Below, in pieces: positions 11,200-22,859 of a stretch of 64,000 nt of DNA. This DNA is from Inia geoffrensis (lineage: Eukaryota > Chordata > Mammalia > Artiodactyla > Iniidae), in the NCBI GenBank assembly GCA_036417435.1, contig CM070899.1, positions 3,973,001 to 4,037,000 of the forward strand, given 5' to 3'. Below the pieces are notes generated by a model. The model had not been told where the DNA came from. It saw nothing but the letters and a program-made list of their open reading frames with translations, and ran no database searches. The position numbers and the translations under genes were made by a program. The first letter of the stretch is position 1. Every line of letters starts with the position of its first letter.

Positions 11200-12195
11200 A
11201 CAAGCCACCTCCGGCAACCATCCTCCCTCCTGGACCCTCGGGCTCCGTCTGCATCGTCGCGTGCCCTGATACCTCCCATCTCAAAGCCCTCTCCCTGGAC
11301 CCCAACCTCTGGCCCGCTCTCCACACCCCATTCTGTCTCAGGGAAAACGCCTGCAAAGAATGACCCCCTCTGTATCTCCATCTCTCACACCCTCTGCACT
11401 CTGACCCCTGCCCCCTCCACCCGCAGAGGCCGCCATCTTTGTGGTCCAGCGCCAGTCTTCAAGGGGGTCCAGTGGCCTCCTTTGGGACGATCCGTTGGCT
11501 GCACTGACACAGGTGGCCGCTCTCTCTGATTTCTGGACCCCGCTGTCCTGTGGCATCCCCTCTTTTCTCTGGATACTTGCCTCCAGGCTCCTCTGAGGAC
11601 CCCCACTTCTACCAACCTTGAAATACTTTTCCTTAGACCTCCTTGCTCTCTTCTTAGCTGGTCTCATTTCCTCCTTCAGCGTTTACTACCAACTAGAAGC
11701 TGATGATAGCCCCACTTGCATCTCCGTGCCATCTTCTGAAATCCCGACCTGCCTGCTGGAAATCTCCCCTTGGACGCCCCCAGACCCCTCAGACTTAACT
11801 GCCTGGGCTGAGCCCGGGACCCCCACTCCCCCCACACCGCCGAGCTGGCTCTTCCGCCTGTGGTCTCTGCGGCCAGGTGAGTATCAGCGCTCCGCAGGCC
11901 CTGCTCTCCACGATCCTTGAGCCCTCCCTCCTCTGGAACGTGTCTGGGATCTGACCACTTCTCTCCTTCTCTCCACCGCCCTCCTAGTCTGAGCACTGTC
12001 ACCTCTCATGCTTCAGGGACCAAACTGCCCGCTTCAATCCACTTGGATAATAACAGCCAGCAGGACCTTTGAAAGACACAGATGGACTCTAATCGCTGCC
12101 CTGCCTACAGCCATCTTCTCCACTCCCGTCCCATCCCCCTGGGATAAAATCCAGACTCCTCAGCATCTACAAGGCTCCCACAGAAACGGCTGCAG
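11200..12195 (+). repeat. Long L2 LINE fragment
   Basis: Several L2-like blocks lie in order: the 'gcctgctggaaatctcccct' stretch near 11750, then 'agcaggacctttgaaag' and 'gggataaaatccagactcct' with 'agcatctacaaggctccc' near 12160-12180. Divergence and gaps are substantial. The plus-strand frame at 11618-11920 lies inside it and is therefore not a gene in its own right. Confidence 0.55.
11680..11876 (+). other. Candidate exon within L2 sequence
   Basis: A pyrimidine-rich acceptor ('tcatttcctccttcag') ends at 11679 and a consensus donor (cag|gtgagt) starts at 11877, giving a 197-bp exon-like block. It is open in one frame, but the sequence is L2-derived. It could be an exonised repeat or a chance pairing, and no neighbouring exon is linked. 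Confidence 0.2.
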
Positions 12196-12594
12196 CACCA
12201 AACCTCTGTTGCCAGATGCTTAACGTCGGGTGGGAGTTAGTCCCCCTTTTACCTGCTGAATCGTGCGACGTGTCCAGGCTCCCGCGCAGCTCCTCCGGGT
12301 CGGCGACCCAGGCTCCTTCCGTCTTGTGGCTCTGCTGTTCTTGTGGGTCTAAGGTGGTTGTTTGAGGTCCTGCCATCCCGGTGGGCAGGGGGGAAAGGGA
12401 GGGCGAGTGCAACCAGGAGGGCGGACACAGTCCTGATCATGGCCACGGGCCAAGCTTCATTACGTGGCCACACCTGGCCGCCAAAGAGGCTGGGAAATAT
12501 TGCATTAGGCTGGGTGGTCGTGTGCCAACTCTTCTATTACTACAGAAAAAGGGGAAAGAAAAATGGAGGAGAGCTGGAATTCCTTCCCAGGAGA

Positions 12595-12725
12595 ACATGG
12601 TCTGCCCCTACCCTGAGTAGGCTCTCTGAGCCTCGACGCCCATCTGTAAAACGGGGTGGGGGGCCGTGAGGATCCGATGAGACGGTAAATAGCGCGTGAG
12701 TGCTCTGAACCCCATCAGGTGCCTC
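12595..12725 (+). repeat. MIR SINE fragment
   Basis: Forward MIR core: 'ctctgagcctcgacgccc', 'atctgtaaaacggggtg', then 'gtgaggatccgatgagacgg'. CpG-containing substitutions show age. Confidence 0.7.
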
Positions 12726-13315
12726 TCCAGTGTTGCCTTTCTCCTTGCCATCCCTGCCCCCATCACCTGGGATTTGGCATCTATGGCTTGTGAATCCTGG
12801 GTACTGTTATGGAATCAGCACTTAGTAGGGCCAGACAAAGGTGGTTCTGCAGCGCCTCCCTCATTGCCTTGTCTGTGCCGAGCATTTGGCGCAGGGGGGC
12901 CTCGGGGGCCTCGGGAGACGGGGCTGGCAGGGTAGGCGCAGTTGGTGCGTGGCAAACCGAACCTGTCCATTCCCGAAGCTTTTGGCACATTGTTGAAGCA
13001 CTAGATGACTTTGAGAAATGTCTGTGTGTTTTTTCCCCAAGTGCAGTTATTTTTGCCGCTGTGAAATGTTCTGAAATCTGACAGTTTTGTTTCGAGTCTT
13101 AGCCCGATGGGAAGATGGAAAGGAACACTGCCTCCCAGTTCTGTGGGTCTCCTGAGGACACCCAGATCCTGGCAGAAGTGGCCAAGGAGAAGCCTGGCGG
13201 ACAAGATCACCCAGGGCTGGGCGCACAGTGGGTCAGGAGCACAGTGAGTCATGCCCGGGAGCTCCCAGACCCACTCAGGGCATGAGGCCCAAAGGCCGAT
13301 TGGGCCAACGTAAAA

Positions 13316-13470
13316 GCACCTACTGTGTGTCAGGCCCTCTCCTACCAAACATTTATTGAGCACCTACTATATTCATCTGTCAGATGTAGACTGTGCACCT
13401 ACTGTGTGCCAGACCCTCCCCCACCAAACATTTCCTAAGCACCCACCATGTGATGCAGGGGCATGAGAGG
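13316..13470 (-). repeat. L2 3' end in two tandem copies
   Basis: The reverse L2 motif 'gcacctactgtgtgtcagg' with 'ccaaacatttattgagcacc' occurs at 13316. A diverged second copy starts at 13395, so the repeat period is 79 bp. The phrase belongs to the minus-strand 3' region of L2. Confidence 0.75.
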
Positions 13471-14135
13471 GCTCTGAGCACAGGAGTGACAGGATCACCT
13501 TGCCATGCACGCTGGTGGGGAGATGGATGAAGATGATGCTGAAGAGGTGTAGACCCCAGAGGAGAGAGAGATGACTCATATGCAGACCCTGCTCCTCTGA
13601 AACCCACGGGGGTCCTGCCAGGATGCAGCGACGGTGGGGGTGGGGGGGATCTGAGTGCCCCAGGGGACTGGACATCACCCTGGATGCACTGCTGCTCCCA
13701 TCATCTGTCTGGCTTCTCCTCCCCTTCCCAAGGTCACGGCTCTCCAGGGCTGGGCCAGACACCTCTGCTCTTCCCACCTTTCTTCTAGCTGATCTCACTC
13801 AGCCCACATCTTCACAGACGGCGTCTTCGCCACCATGGATGCCGTGTGCTTCTCCACTCTGGCATCTTCAGGCGCCTCTTGTGTGGTCCAGTTACCTGTC
13901 GGGGACCTCCAGGCATCTCATCCTACGTGTGTCCCTCGTACGCGTTTCACGTGCCCCCCTAGCTGCCTGGGCTCTTTGGTGCCCGTCTCAGGTGCTGGCC
14001 CCACTGCTCCTGGACCGGCAGCACCTTGGCTGCCCTCTGACTCGGGGGTCCCAGGACCCTGGCACGCGGATTATAACGTGGTTGGCAAACATCCCTAAGA
14101 GCTGGCTGAATGCCAGGCAAAGCGCCGAGGGCTTT
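13471..14135. other. Unique or highly diverged sequence, no gene seen
   Basis: A stretch near 13700-13930 has an L2-like flavour but is too diverged to assign. Confidence 0.35.
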
Positions 14136-14139
14136 ACCC

Positions 14140-14275
14140 TCACCACCTCGCTGAATCCCAACAACAGCCCTGGCAGGCAGCAACCACTGTGATTTCCGTT
14201 TTCACAGATGACAAAGCTGAGACCCAGATGACTAAATTACCGGACGACACACAGTGAGTCCAGTATTTCCCGAGA
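14140..14275 (-). repeat. MIR SINE, reverse
   Basis: 'ctcgctgaatcccaacaac', 'gttttcacagatgacaaagc' and 'tgagacccagatgactaa' follow the reverse MIR order. Confidence 0.7.
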
Positions 14276-16270
14276 AATCCAACCATCGACTTAACCCCAG
14301 ATGATAGCTGGGGGAATGGGAATTGAGCTACAACAACAGTAATTTCAGGCACGTGGAAAAGTGTTTTCATGTTTACAAAGTACTTTTCTACATTGCTATG
14401 GAGACGGAGGATGCAGCCTTTCCCTCTGAGAGGTAGACCTAGGAGTAACTGACAGTCACACTACAGTGGATTCCTGGTTAAAAAGACAAACAGAAACATG
14501 GCGAGGTCCCCGCCCTTCCTCCCCAACCTGCACTTTGGGACCTGCATGGGGAGACACTGCTGCCCTATTAGCTAGTTACAGGCTTGGCGGCTGTAGACGC
14601 CAGCATCACAGTGTGCAAAATAAGGATGTTTCATTTTCTTCCTTTCAATATAAGCCACACAGCGCTGCAACCTCAGCTTCCCGGCTCCTGGGGCACGGGG
14701 TCCTTCTACCCCACTTCTGATGCCTTCAAGTCCGTTTCACCTCATAGCTCAAGAAGGCCGTGCCTACGATCAGACCCCAGTGCGGCCAGGGAAAGAGAGT
14801 GGAGTACGTGGCCCGTTCCTTAAGGAGTCGCACGCCTTACTTTTGCTCACATTGCATTCATTGGAAGTTGGTCACGTGGCCACTTCTAGCTGCCAGGGAA
14901 AAGCGGAACATCGTCTTAGGTGGGTGGCTCTGTTCCTAGCTCAAACTTAAAGTGCTCTGCTATTAAGGGATGAAGGGGCAAACGGACATCGGGGAGCAGC
15001 TAACAGTCTGTGCCGCAGTCCGCCCCTTTGGGCCCCCTGGTTTCCATGGCCCTGGACACGCTCAGCCCCTTCTCTTTGGAACAACCCTGCAGTCCCGCCC
15101 AGGCGCTGCATCTGGCCATGTCCGGGGTCTGAAGGTGATGCACAGTCCTCCTGTCAAGGCCAGATGAGATGCCTCAAGAACAGGGAACCTATAAATGAAA
15201 AAGACAAGTGGTTTACAGGCCCCCTGAGGGGATTATGGGGCAGGAACAGCAGAACTGCTGTAAAGCCTTGCCTTTGGAAGAGATGAGCTCGGACAACGCA
15301 GTCGGTGCTGGCCCAGGACAATGGTCACGCTCGGCTGGGCAGGCATCGCCACCACTCTGCCGTAGCTGACCCCTTTGGTCACCCGGCCTCTGCCGGCTGG
15401 GAGGAGTGCCTTGTCCACCATCCCCCATTGTCCTCTCTGGGTCCTCTGGGAGCACCCTCCTTTCCCACCCCCCTTTCCCAAACCCACCCCAGGATGGGGC
15501 ATTGCCGACTATGCCCTTCCTGGTGGCCACCAAACCTGCATAGCATAATTCTGGCTGTGTCTACATTTCTGGGGTGTCCAGGGATCTCTCTGGGGGGGCG
15601 CTCAAAAAACAGCAAGCTCTGGAAAGCTGGACTGTGGTTTACCCGGCAACACAATTCCCTCTAAAACTTAGCAGGTCTCTTTGCATCTGGTTGTTTGCGT
15701 TTGGTTCTTCCATGTTGCATGTGGTTTCACCTAAAGATCTTGTCCAGACCTGGCTTTTTAGTCTCATGAAGCTGGTCTTTTGTTTCCAGTCCTCTGTTCT
15801 CAGCCCATTTCCTAGCAGCTACCTTGAGGTTATCTGAACCACAGGCTTGGGTGGGGAGACAGCACCTCATTCATACCGTGGCCCCCCCAGGCTGGCTCCC
15901 CTTGCCCGGCTGAGAACTCTTCATGGGAGGAGCTGGGAAGGGATCGAGCCACCTCTTTCCTCCAAAGCCATCTCTGCACCTCCAAAGCCATCTCCATAAC
16001 TTTCCTGTATCGCTTCCTGAAGGCAGCACGTAGCAGCCAACACACACCTGCATTGAGTCTTTCAAGCCAGTCCTAAAGTTCCAGGGGCCCTCAGGATGAG
16101 TTCAGCTTTCCAGGCGTCCCAGGGAGCATTTCTATGACAGGATTTCCGCAGCACAAGTGTCAACAGCTTTCCAGCTCACAAAATCTGAGTCCTGGACTCT
16201 GGAGGCCAGAACTTGGAGGTCTGGGTTTATTGTAGCAGTGCCCTTAGCCCTACCATGTCTGTGTACCCAC
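14276..16270. other. Unique sequence, no gene seen
   Basis: No recognised gene or repeat. A small 20-bp tandem pair ('cctccaaagccatctctgca' type) lies at 15959-15998. Confidence 0.45.
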
Positions 16271-16274
16271 ATCT

Positions 16275-16600
16275 GTAATGGTCAGGATACTGGCTTGGCT
16301 GCTAGAACAAACCTCTTCCCCCAAATCCCCCCCTCCCCAAAGTGGCTTAAACACGATGGGAGTTTCTTTCTATCTCATGTTACAGTCCAAATGGTTCAGG
16401 ATGATGTGGTGACACCGGAACGTCAGGAATCTAGACACGTAGCCTGCAGGTCTACGGGCCTCAAAGAGAAGCTTTGAGCTCATGGTCTAAGATGGCTGCT
16501 GCAGCTCCCTCTATCTCATCTGCATTCCTGCCAGGACCGAGGAGAGAAGAGGAAGAGGAGGACACGCCCCGCCTCTTCCTCTCAAGCCCAGGGCCTGGAA
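16275..16600 (-). repeat. Old interspersed repeat, family uncertain (MaLR or DNA-transposon type)
   Basis: The pattern 'ggctgctagaacaaac', 'agtggcttaaacacgatg' and a 'tctcatgttacagtcc' step is shared by a group of medium-frequency mammalian repeats. Family not assigned. Confidence 0.4.
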
Positions 16601-17194
16601 TGTGCACATGTCAGTCTCCTCACATCCCGCAGTGAGGAGGGATCTGAGGCTTAGGATGCCCCGTCGCTCGTGTGCGTGTGTGTGTCTGTGTGTGCATGTG
16701 TCCGCTTCAGCTGTTGTGTTGCCCAGGTCTCGCTACCCCTTCATCCAGCGCTCTTTCTTCAAGCAGCTACACTGGAAAGAAGCAGGTCTGGGAGAGAAGT
16801 GAGATTCTCCATTCCAACTGTGAAATGCCTGTGATCAGAATTGAGAACCCAGGGCATGGAATGAATTGCTGACCTGCCTTGTGCATTGCGGTCATTTGCC
16901 CTTGAGGTCCGGGATGCCCGCTGCCCAAGCAGCTGTGAGCCGGCCAGCTTGTGGGTGAGCACTTGCTCACCGTGCCTACCGTGGTCCTGGCAGGGCCGCC
17001 AAGCCCCACCTTCCTTCCCTGTCTTGCTCTGATGTTGCCTGCTGCGTGCGCCTCATTTTTTTTTTTCACCTGTAACATGGGGTTACTGCTTTTGTCCTGT
17101 TACTTCCCATGTTGCTTTGGGAAATCAGACGGGAGGCCGGAGGCGAAAGGTCATCAGCTGGAAGGGGCCGGGCACTGTGCACTGTGCATGGCTG

Positions 17195-17625
17195 AACGAG
17201 AGACCCCAAAGGGACTTTGCAGTTGGGATGAAGCTAAGGAAGACGATCCTGGATTACACAGGTCCTGGATTACCCAGGTGGGCCCAATGCAACCTCAAGG
17301 GTCCTTATAAGGGAAAGAGGGGAATGGTGGGGTCGGAGTCAGAGAAAAGAGGATGCAGTGATGGATGCAGAGGTCATGGCGATGCCCTTGGAAGACAGAG
17401 AAAAGGGCCACGACCAAGTCGTTCTGGTGGCCTGTAGAAACGGTACAGGGCAAGGAAGCAAGGCGCCCCTGGAGCCTCCAGAAGGAGCCGGGCCTGCCCA
17501 CATCTTGATTTTAGCCTGGTGAGACCATTTTGGACTCCTGACCAACTGTAAGGGCATACATGTGTGTCGCTTTCAGCCACGGAATTTGTGATGATTTGTT
17601 ACAACAGCCACAAGAGGCAGATGCG
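17195..17625 (+). repeat. Old LTR-like repeat, copy 1
   Basis: The series 'gaccccaaagggactttgc', 'cctggattacccaggtggg', 'gggtccttataag', 'tcttgattttagcc', then 'tttgttacaacagcc' matches a dispersed mammalian repeat seen again at 40.2-40.6 kb. I suspect a MaLR-type LTR but cannot fix the family. Confidence 0.5.
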
Positions 17626-17639
17626 TGAGGGGCGGGGGG

Positions 17640-17960
17640 TGTTGGGGCTCAGTGGGATTGCAGCTGGCCGAGATGTGGACAAAGGGAGCAGCAGCGGGCT
17701 GGGGGGAAGCATATACAAGGAAAGGCCCAGAAGGAGCATGTAGGCTCCTTGCCGGATGGTAAAAGCAGCCTCTCAGACCAGCATGTGGGATGCAGGGAGG
17801 GGCTCCAGGGGGAGGCCGGCCAGGAAGGCGGGGGGCATGCTGGAGGGGCCCTGAACCACCCCTCTGAGGGGCTTGTATTTAATTTGGAGGAAGAGAGACC
17901 CACTGGGATGGTGTTCAAGCCCACGGAGATGCCTCTGGTCCAGGAAACGACCGGAGTGTC
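17640..17960 (-). repeat. Probable L2 fragment, reverse
   Basis: The 'gccctgaaccacccctctg' and 'ggggcttgtatttaattt' stretch resembles diverged minus-strand L2. Low certainty. Confidence 0.35.
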
Positions 17961-18145
17961 AGAAGGCAACTGGGAAAGGCGGCCTCACGTATCCTGAGTG
18001 CTTGTGGTCGCAGTGTTGTGCAAAGTCCTGGAAGCTGGTGCTTGTCAGGATGTACCCGGGTGTGCACGGCCGCGGAACAGATCTTGGGTCTGCAAGCCCA
18101 GAGCTCCAACAGCAAAGGGAAACCAGAGGCAAGGACACGGAGCCT

Positions 18146-18151
18146 TTTATT
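18146..18151 (-). promoter_or_regulatory. Poly(A) signal AATAAA
   Basis: It sits on the minus strand at the end of the candidate terminal exon. The expected cleavage site is 10-30 bp further, near 18116-18136. Confidence 0.4.
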
Positions 18152-18298
18152 GAAAGTGCTTTCGGAGACACCCTACAAAAGTCCATGTCCAGTGCCCTCT
18201 GGCTTTCTGGGGAGGGGTGTCAAACGTGCAAGACCCTCTGAGAGCCGAGCTGGGGAGGCTCCCTGGGAATTTTGAAGTGCGGCACAGCCAAGACGCGC

Positions 18299-18304
18299 AA
18301 TAAA
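18299..18304 (+). promoter_or_regulatory. Plus-strand AATAAA motif
   Basis: The hexamer is followed by a 'gaaatgtgtgaccgtg' GT-rich stretch, as at real poly(A) sites. No plus-strand exon leading into it was found, so it may be chance. Confidence 0.2.
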
Positions 18305-18559
18305 AAGAAATGTGTGACCGTGAAAGAGACATATTCCAAATTGCATGTTTTTCGTCTTCAGTGTTCACGGAAACATGCCCATTAGCGGGAGTGGGCGGCA
18401 CGGGGGTGGGCAGGCCCAGAGGCACACGGCAAAGGGCTCTGGGGAACAGGATTTCTGCGCTCAGCAAAGACGCCACCCCGGAAAGCCACGTGTAGACGCG
18501 TGCGTCCAACCGCCCCACGGATGGTTTCAGATCCTGCAGGGAAGAGAAAAAAACCATTC

Positions 18560-19670
18560 GGAATATTGCCAGAATGGTATTTGAGTAAACAGTGTGGACA
18601 GCTGCTCCTGCCTGTAGGAGCCAAAGAAATTCTTCCGTCGTCCATGAAGAAAACGCGTTGACGAGGGACCCGTCAACTGGGGGCTGAGCTGCCTTGAAGA
18701 ATGGGCACTCCCACCCCAGGGGTCTTTGAACTCCACCTGGAGCACCCTCCTTTCAGCTGACTGTGCTCTCCAAGATTTGGGGGTTCTTTATTCCCCCTTC
18801 TAAGAGAAAGTGCTAATTGTGCATGGGAGTGGGAAACAGTCCCCCTGGGAGCTGCAGCCTGGCTTGAGTCCGAGGTGGAGATGTGACAGCCGCTGGGAGG
18901 GCCTGGAGCCCCCCGCAGTGGGGCAGGTAGGGGTGGCGGGGAGACTCAGGACACGCATCCCTGGCGGCCTGGTGAGGCCGTGCCAAAACCTGTCCAGCCC
19001 AAAGGTCAGAGTCACACAAAGGATGCTCAAGTTCGCTCACTCCCTCTGGAATGACCCGAAGTGTGAGAGCCTAGCCTCTCTGTCGGCAAAGCGCCTGGGG
19101 ATTAATTAGTTTAATTGGTCCCTGCTTTAGGCCAAATAGTCAGTGTCAAAAGAGAAAAGTAAAAGATACTTTCCCATTTGGGAAGACAAAAACGGCCCCT
19201 GGCAATGGCGGAGGGTGGTAATAACAACAAAAAGCCTTTGCAGGAGTTGACTTGAATGGCCTGGGAAGGCAGCTGGACCCCAGCTCAGACCCTTGTCGCA
19301 TACCAAGCAGAGATGGGGGCCGTCTGGGAAAGGCCGGCCTCGGGAACTTGCTCTGGCCAAAGCGCCACCCTGGCCTCGGCAGAAACATCTCTGCCCAGTC
19401 AAGCCTCAGTATCAGGGGGCTCTGCCCCCGCCACGAACGCCCCCAACGTCATTTGCAGGAGGAAACAGCCAGGCCCTGAGAGGACTGGCTGGTCCTGGCT
19501 GTGCCAGGCTGGGGCCTGTGGCCTCCGATTTGCGTGCATTAATTGCCATGGGGCTGGGGAGCCTGGTGGGGAGACGGGCTTGAACCAGGTCCACGGCTGT
19601 CGTTAAGATGCCCAAGGACGTGTCCTGCGTCTGGAAGGTGGAGGGGTGATGGGGGAGGGGCCAGAGCCCA
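18560..19670. other. Unique sequence, no gene seen
   Basis: No recognised repeat. The overlapping frames near 19.1-19.6 kb run on both strands and lack splice support. Confidence 0.45.
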
Positions 19671-19679
19671 CAGCCCAAG

Positions 19680-19760
19680 GTTCGGCCGGCTGTGTGACCT
19701 TGGGCAAGTCACTTGGCCACTCTGGGCTCATGTCCCATCCCTCAGATGTATATCATGCGT
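19680..19760 (+). repeat. MIR SINE
   Basis: The core 'gctgtgtgaccttgggcaag' with 'tcacttggccactctggg' is close to the MIR consensus. Confidence 0.85.
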
Positions 19761-20219
19761 GTTCACCGCCACAGCCCCTGTGTGCGTGGTTACGATGAGC
19801 ACAGAAATGCTTTGTCACAGCAGCCAAGGGCGTCTCTTGTGTGAGGACAGTCTGCAGTCCCAGAGGAGCTGTGACTAGTGAGTGAATCACAGCAGAGGCT
19901 GGAGGAGTGGCCCCAGGTGCATTTTCCAAATTAAGGACAGTTGACAATATCAGGGTTGGGAAAAGTGTTTGGGGACGAAACGTGATGACTTTAAAAATCA
20001 ATCTGGATCCTTTCTGTTTATATTCTCCTACCCAAGTCGAGGTAGAAAATATTTATCTTTGCTGTTTTACAAGCAGTGGCCTCTGGCCAGATGAGACGGT
20101 GACTTTGGTCCACGGAGTTCAGAGGACAAAGTGGGGAAGGAAGCTCCACCGTGAACCCTCATTGTGTCAGACTACCTTGGCTATTCCGAGGGTAGCCACT
20201 GTTGTTCGTTTGTATTTCA

Positions 20220-20600
20220 CCTTTAGAAAACATTGTGGTAAAATTTACATAGCATATTAGATACCATTGTAATAATTTTTAAGTGTCTAGTCAAGTGGCA
20301 CGAAGTACGTTCACACTGCTGTACAACCGTCACCACCATCCATTTCTAGAACTCTTTGATCTTCCCTAAACTGAAACTCTGTCGCCATTAAACAGCACCC
20401 TATCCCCTCCCCCAGCCCCTGGCACCCACTCTCCTACCTCCTGTCTCTATGAATTTGACTCTCCTGGTACCCCATTACGTGCAATGTGGCTATTTGTCCT
20501 TTCGTGTCTGGCTTATTTCACTCAAAATAATGTTCTCAAGGTTCAGCCACGTGATAGAATAAGTCGGATCGTCCTTCCTTTTTAAGGCTGAATAATATTC
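20220..20600 (-). repeat. L1 LINE 3' UTR fragment, reverse (copy 1)
   Basis: It has the old L1M 3' UTR series in reverse: 'acactgctgtacaaccgtca', 'actgaaactctgtcgccatt', 'gaatttgactctcctgg'. It matches the segment at 21.09-21.48 kb in the same orientation. Confidence 0.8.
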
Positions 20601-21080
20601 CGAGAGGCCTTTGGTTTTATTCTGTGGAGTGATGGCAGTGGGGAATTCAAAGACAGAAAGCGGGGTTGGCCCTGATCCAGCTGCCAGAAGGGACGTGGGA
20701 GTGGCCTCCGCAGGGGGCGGCTGGGATGGAGTTGCTGAGGCTGACGCTGTGGGAGGATTGAGGGAAACTTCATCACTTCAGCAGCTGAGATGGAATTCCT
20801 TGGGGCTGGAACTACAGTGAGGTACTGGTATTGCGTGCAAAATTTCAGGGGGCATCCACGAGCTCAATTATCCAGATAAATCCCATTTCACTGCAGTATT
20901 GAACAAAATCAAAGTAATGCAAAAAATCTGTGACGAACAAAGTACCAAAATTTGAAGTGAAGACAGGATTAGTCTTAGTGGTTTTTCTCTTTGTCTCAGG
21001 CTCCAGTAAGGGTTGTCATGGTACGGATCTTGTCTTTATTTTAAATTCTGGTATTCTGTTCATCATGGACTTTTTGCGCT
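20601..21080. other. Spacer between two L1 fragments
   Basis: Unique sequence with no gene or repeat recognised. Confidence 0.5.
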
Positions 21081-21084
21081 ACTT

Positions 21085-22015
21085 TTGTTTAGGTTGTGGT
21101 CAAATATACATAACATAAAACTTATCATTTGAACCATATTTAGGTGTACAATTCAGTGGCATTAAATACATTCGTATTGTTGAGCAACCATCCCCACCAT
21201 CAATCCCCAGAACTTTCTCATCTTCCCAAACTGAAACTCTGTCCCCATTAAACACAAACTCCTTATCCTCCCTCCCCCCAGCTCCCGGAAACTGCCCTTC
21301 TGCTTTCTGTCTCTATGATGAATTTGACTTCTCTAGGTAACTCACAGAACTGGAATCACAAATATTTGTTCTTTTGTGATTGACTTATTTCACTCAGCAT
21401 AATGTCCTTCAGGTTCATCCACACTGTAGACAGTGTCAGAATTTTCTTCCATTTTACGACTGAATAACATTCCATTGTATGAATAGACCACATCTTGCTT
21501 ATCCATTCCTCTGCTGATGAACTTTTGGGTTTGTTTCCACCCTTCGGCCATTGTGAATAGGGCTGCTATGAACACTGTTGTACAAGTATTTTTCTGAGTC
21601 CCCGACTTCAATCCTTTTAGAAGTAGAATTGCCGGATTACATGGTAATTCTATGTTTAGCTTTTTGAGGACATGCCAAAGTGTTTTCCATGGTAGCTGCT
21701 TTTTTTTTTTTTTTTCCCGCCAGCAATGCACAAGAGTTTCAGTTTCTCTACATCCTTTCCAACACTTCCTATTTTCCATTAAAAAAAAAAAAAAATTTAG
21801 CCATCCCAGTGGGTATGAAGTGGTATCTCACTGTGGTTATGATTTGCATCTCCCTAATGACTAATGATGTTGAGTGTCTTTTCATGTGCTTGCTGGCCAT
21901 TCCTGTAACTTCTTTGGAGACATGTCTAGTCAAGTCCTTTGCCCAGTTTTGAATTGGGCTGTTCATTTTTCGCTGTTGTTGAGCTGTATTTGCATAACTT
22001 TTGACTTTAGAAAAT
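21085..22015 (-). repeat. L1 LINE 3' end with ORF2 C-terminus, reverse (copy 2)
   Basis: The 3' UTR (21.09-21.38 kb) leads into reverse-strand ORF2 remains, including a 'FIAALFTMAEGWKQTQK' stretch around 21.5-21.6 kb and '[10 protein letters not shown]' near 21.94 kb. ORF2 encodes the L1 endonuclease and reverse transcriptase. Only the C-terminal tail remains, broken by an A/T-rich expansion near 21.78 kb. Confidence 0.85.
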
Positions 22016-22079
22016 ATTGCATTAAATGTGACTCATCTTCATTGCTGAGTTTTTTGGTGTTTCCTTAAATTTTGCTTGA

Positions 22080-22850
22080 AGTGAGTGCCTCACTCGCCTT
22101 ACCCTAGTTCCAGCCCTGGTTCTCTGGGGGAGGAAAATGCCTGGAGGGGAGGGAGACCCCCAGGGTGGGAGAAGGGCAGATGAGGGGGTGCGGGGGCCTG
22201 GCGGGAAGGGCAGGGCAGAGGGCTGAGGAAGGTCTGACCCCTGGTGTTTTCATGGCTGCCAGGTAGCAGCCCCTCCACTCCAGCAGGAGCCTCCCACGTG
22301 TGGTTTATTAGAGAAAACAAGGGGAAAGGGTTGAGTTCCATGCTTGGGCCAAGCCCTGGGAGAGGTAAAGGGACAGCTGCAGATGTGGTGCTAAGGAGGA
22401 TGGGGACTCAGAGGTGACCTGGAGAAGTCGGGCGCTCAGCAATGCCAACCTCTCAGGGAGGCTTGAGGGTGTGTGCCTGGCCGGTCTGGATCCTTCCTGG
22501 GGAGGAAGACCCCAGAGACAGTGGAGACTCACCCCACACCCCACCCGTCATTGACCTGCCCGGTGGACACGTCTGCTGGAGAGGCCCACTCCCCAAGCTC
22601 ACACTGCTCCCCTTTTCCAAAGGACTCCTGCCCTTCCTGTATCCTGGGCAGCATGTGGTGTATCCATCACCACAGCCAAGCCCAAAGGTGGTGGCAGTGC
22701 CGTCCCAACTCTCCAAGGAACTGAGAGAGCTCAGATTCTCACCAGATTCCAAACTACACCACAGCACTGCTAACACCAAACTGGGACTGGTTTGTTCAGG
22801 CTCCTGGACAGCATCCTGAGAAGAGTGGTTATCAGGGTCATTAATAACAC
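22080..22850. other. Unique G-rich sequence, no gene seen
   Basis: No repeat recognised. The frames on both strands lack splice support. Confidence 0.4.
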
Positions 22851-22859
22851 ATCAATTGG

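Larger units (their letters stand above)
18125..18533 (-). ncRNA. Candidate terminal exon of a minus-strand transcript
   Basis: On the minus strand a very good 3' splice site ends at 18534: a run of seven T, then CTCTTCCCTGCAG with G as the first exon base. About 385 bp downstream lies an AATAAA signal (18151-18146) followed by a GT-rich stretch ('ccgtgtcc'). Acceptor plus poly(A) signal at this spacing is what a last exon looks like. One frame stays open from the acceptor for about 128 codons and ends at the TAA inside the poly(A) signal. It resembles no protein I know and is more likely noncoding. No upstream exon is linked. The CpG island 30 kb upstream in this direction has a minus-strand donor and is a possible but unproven start. 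Confidence 0.4.
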
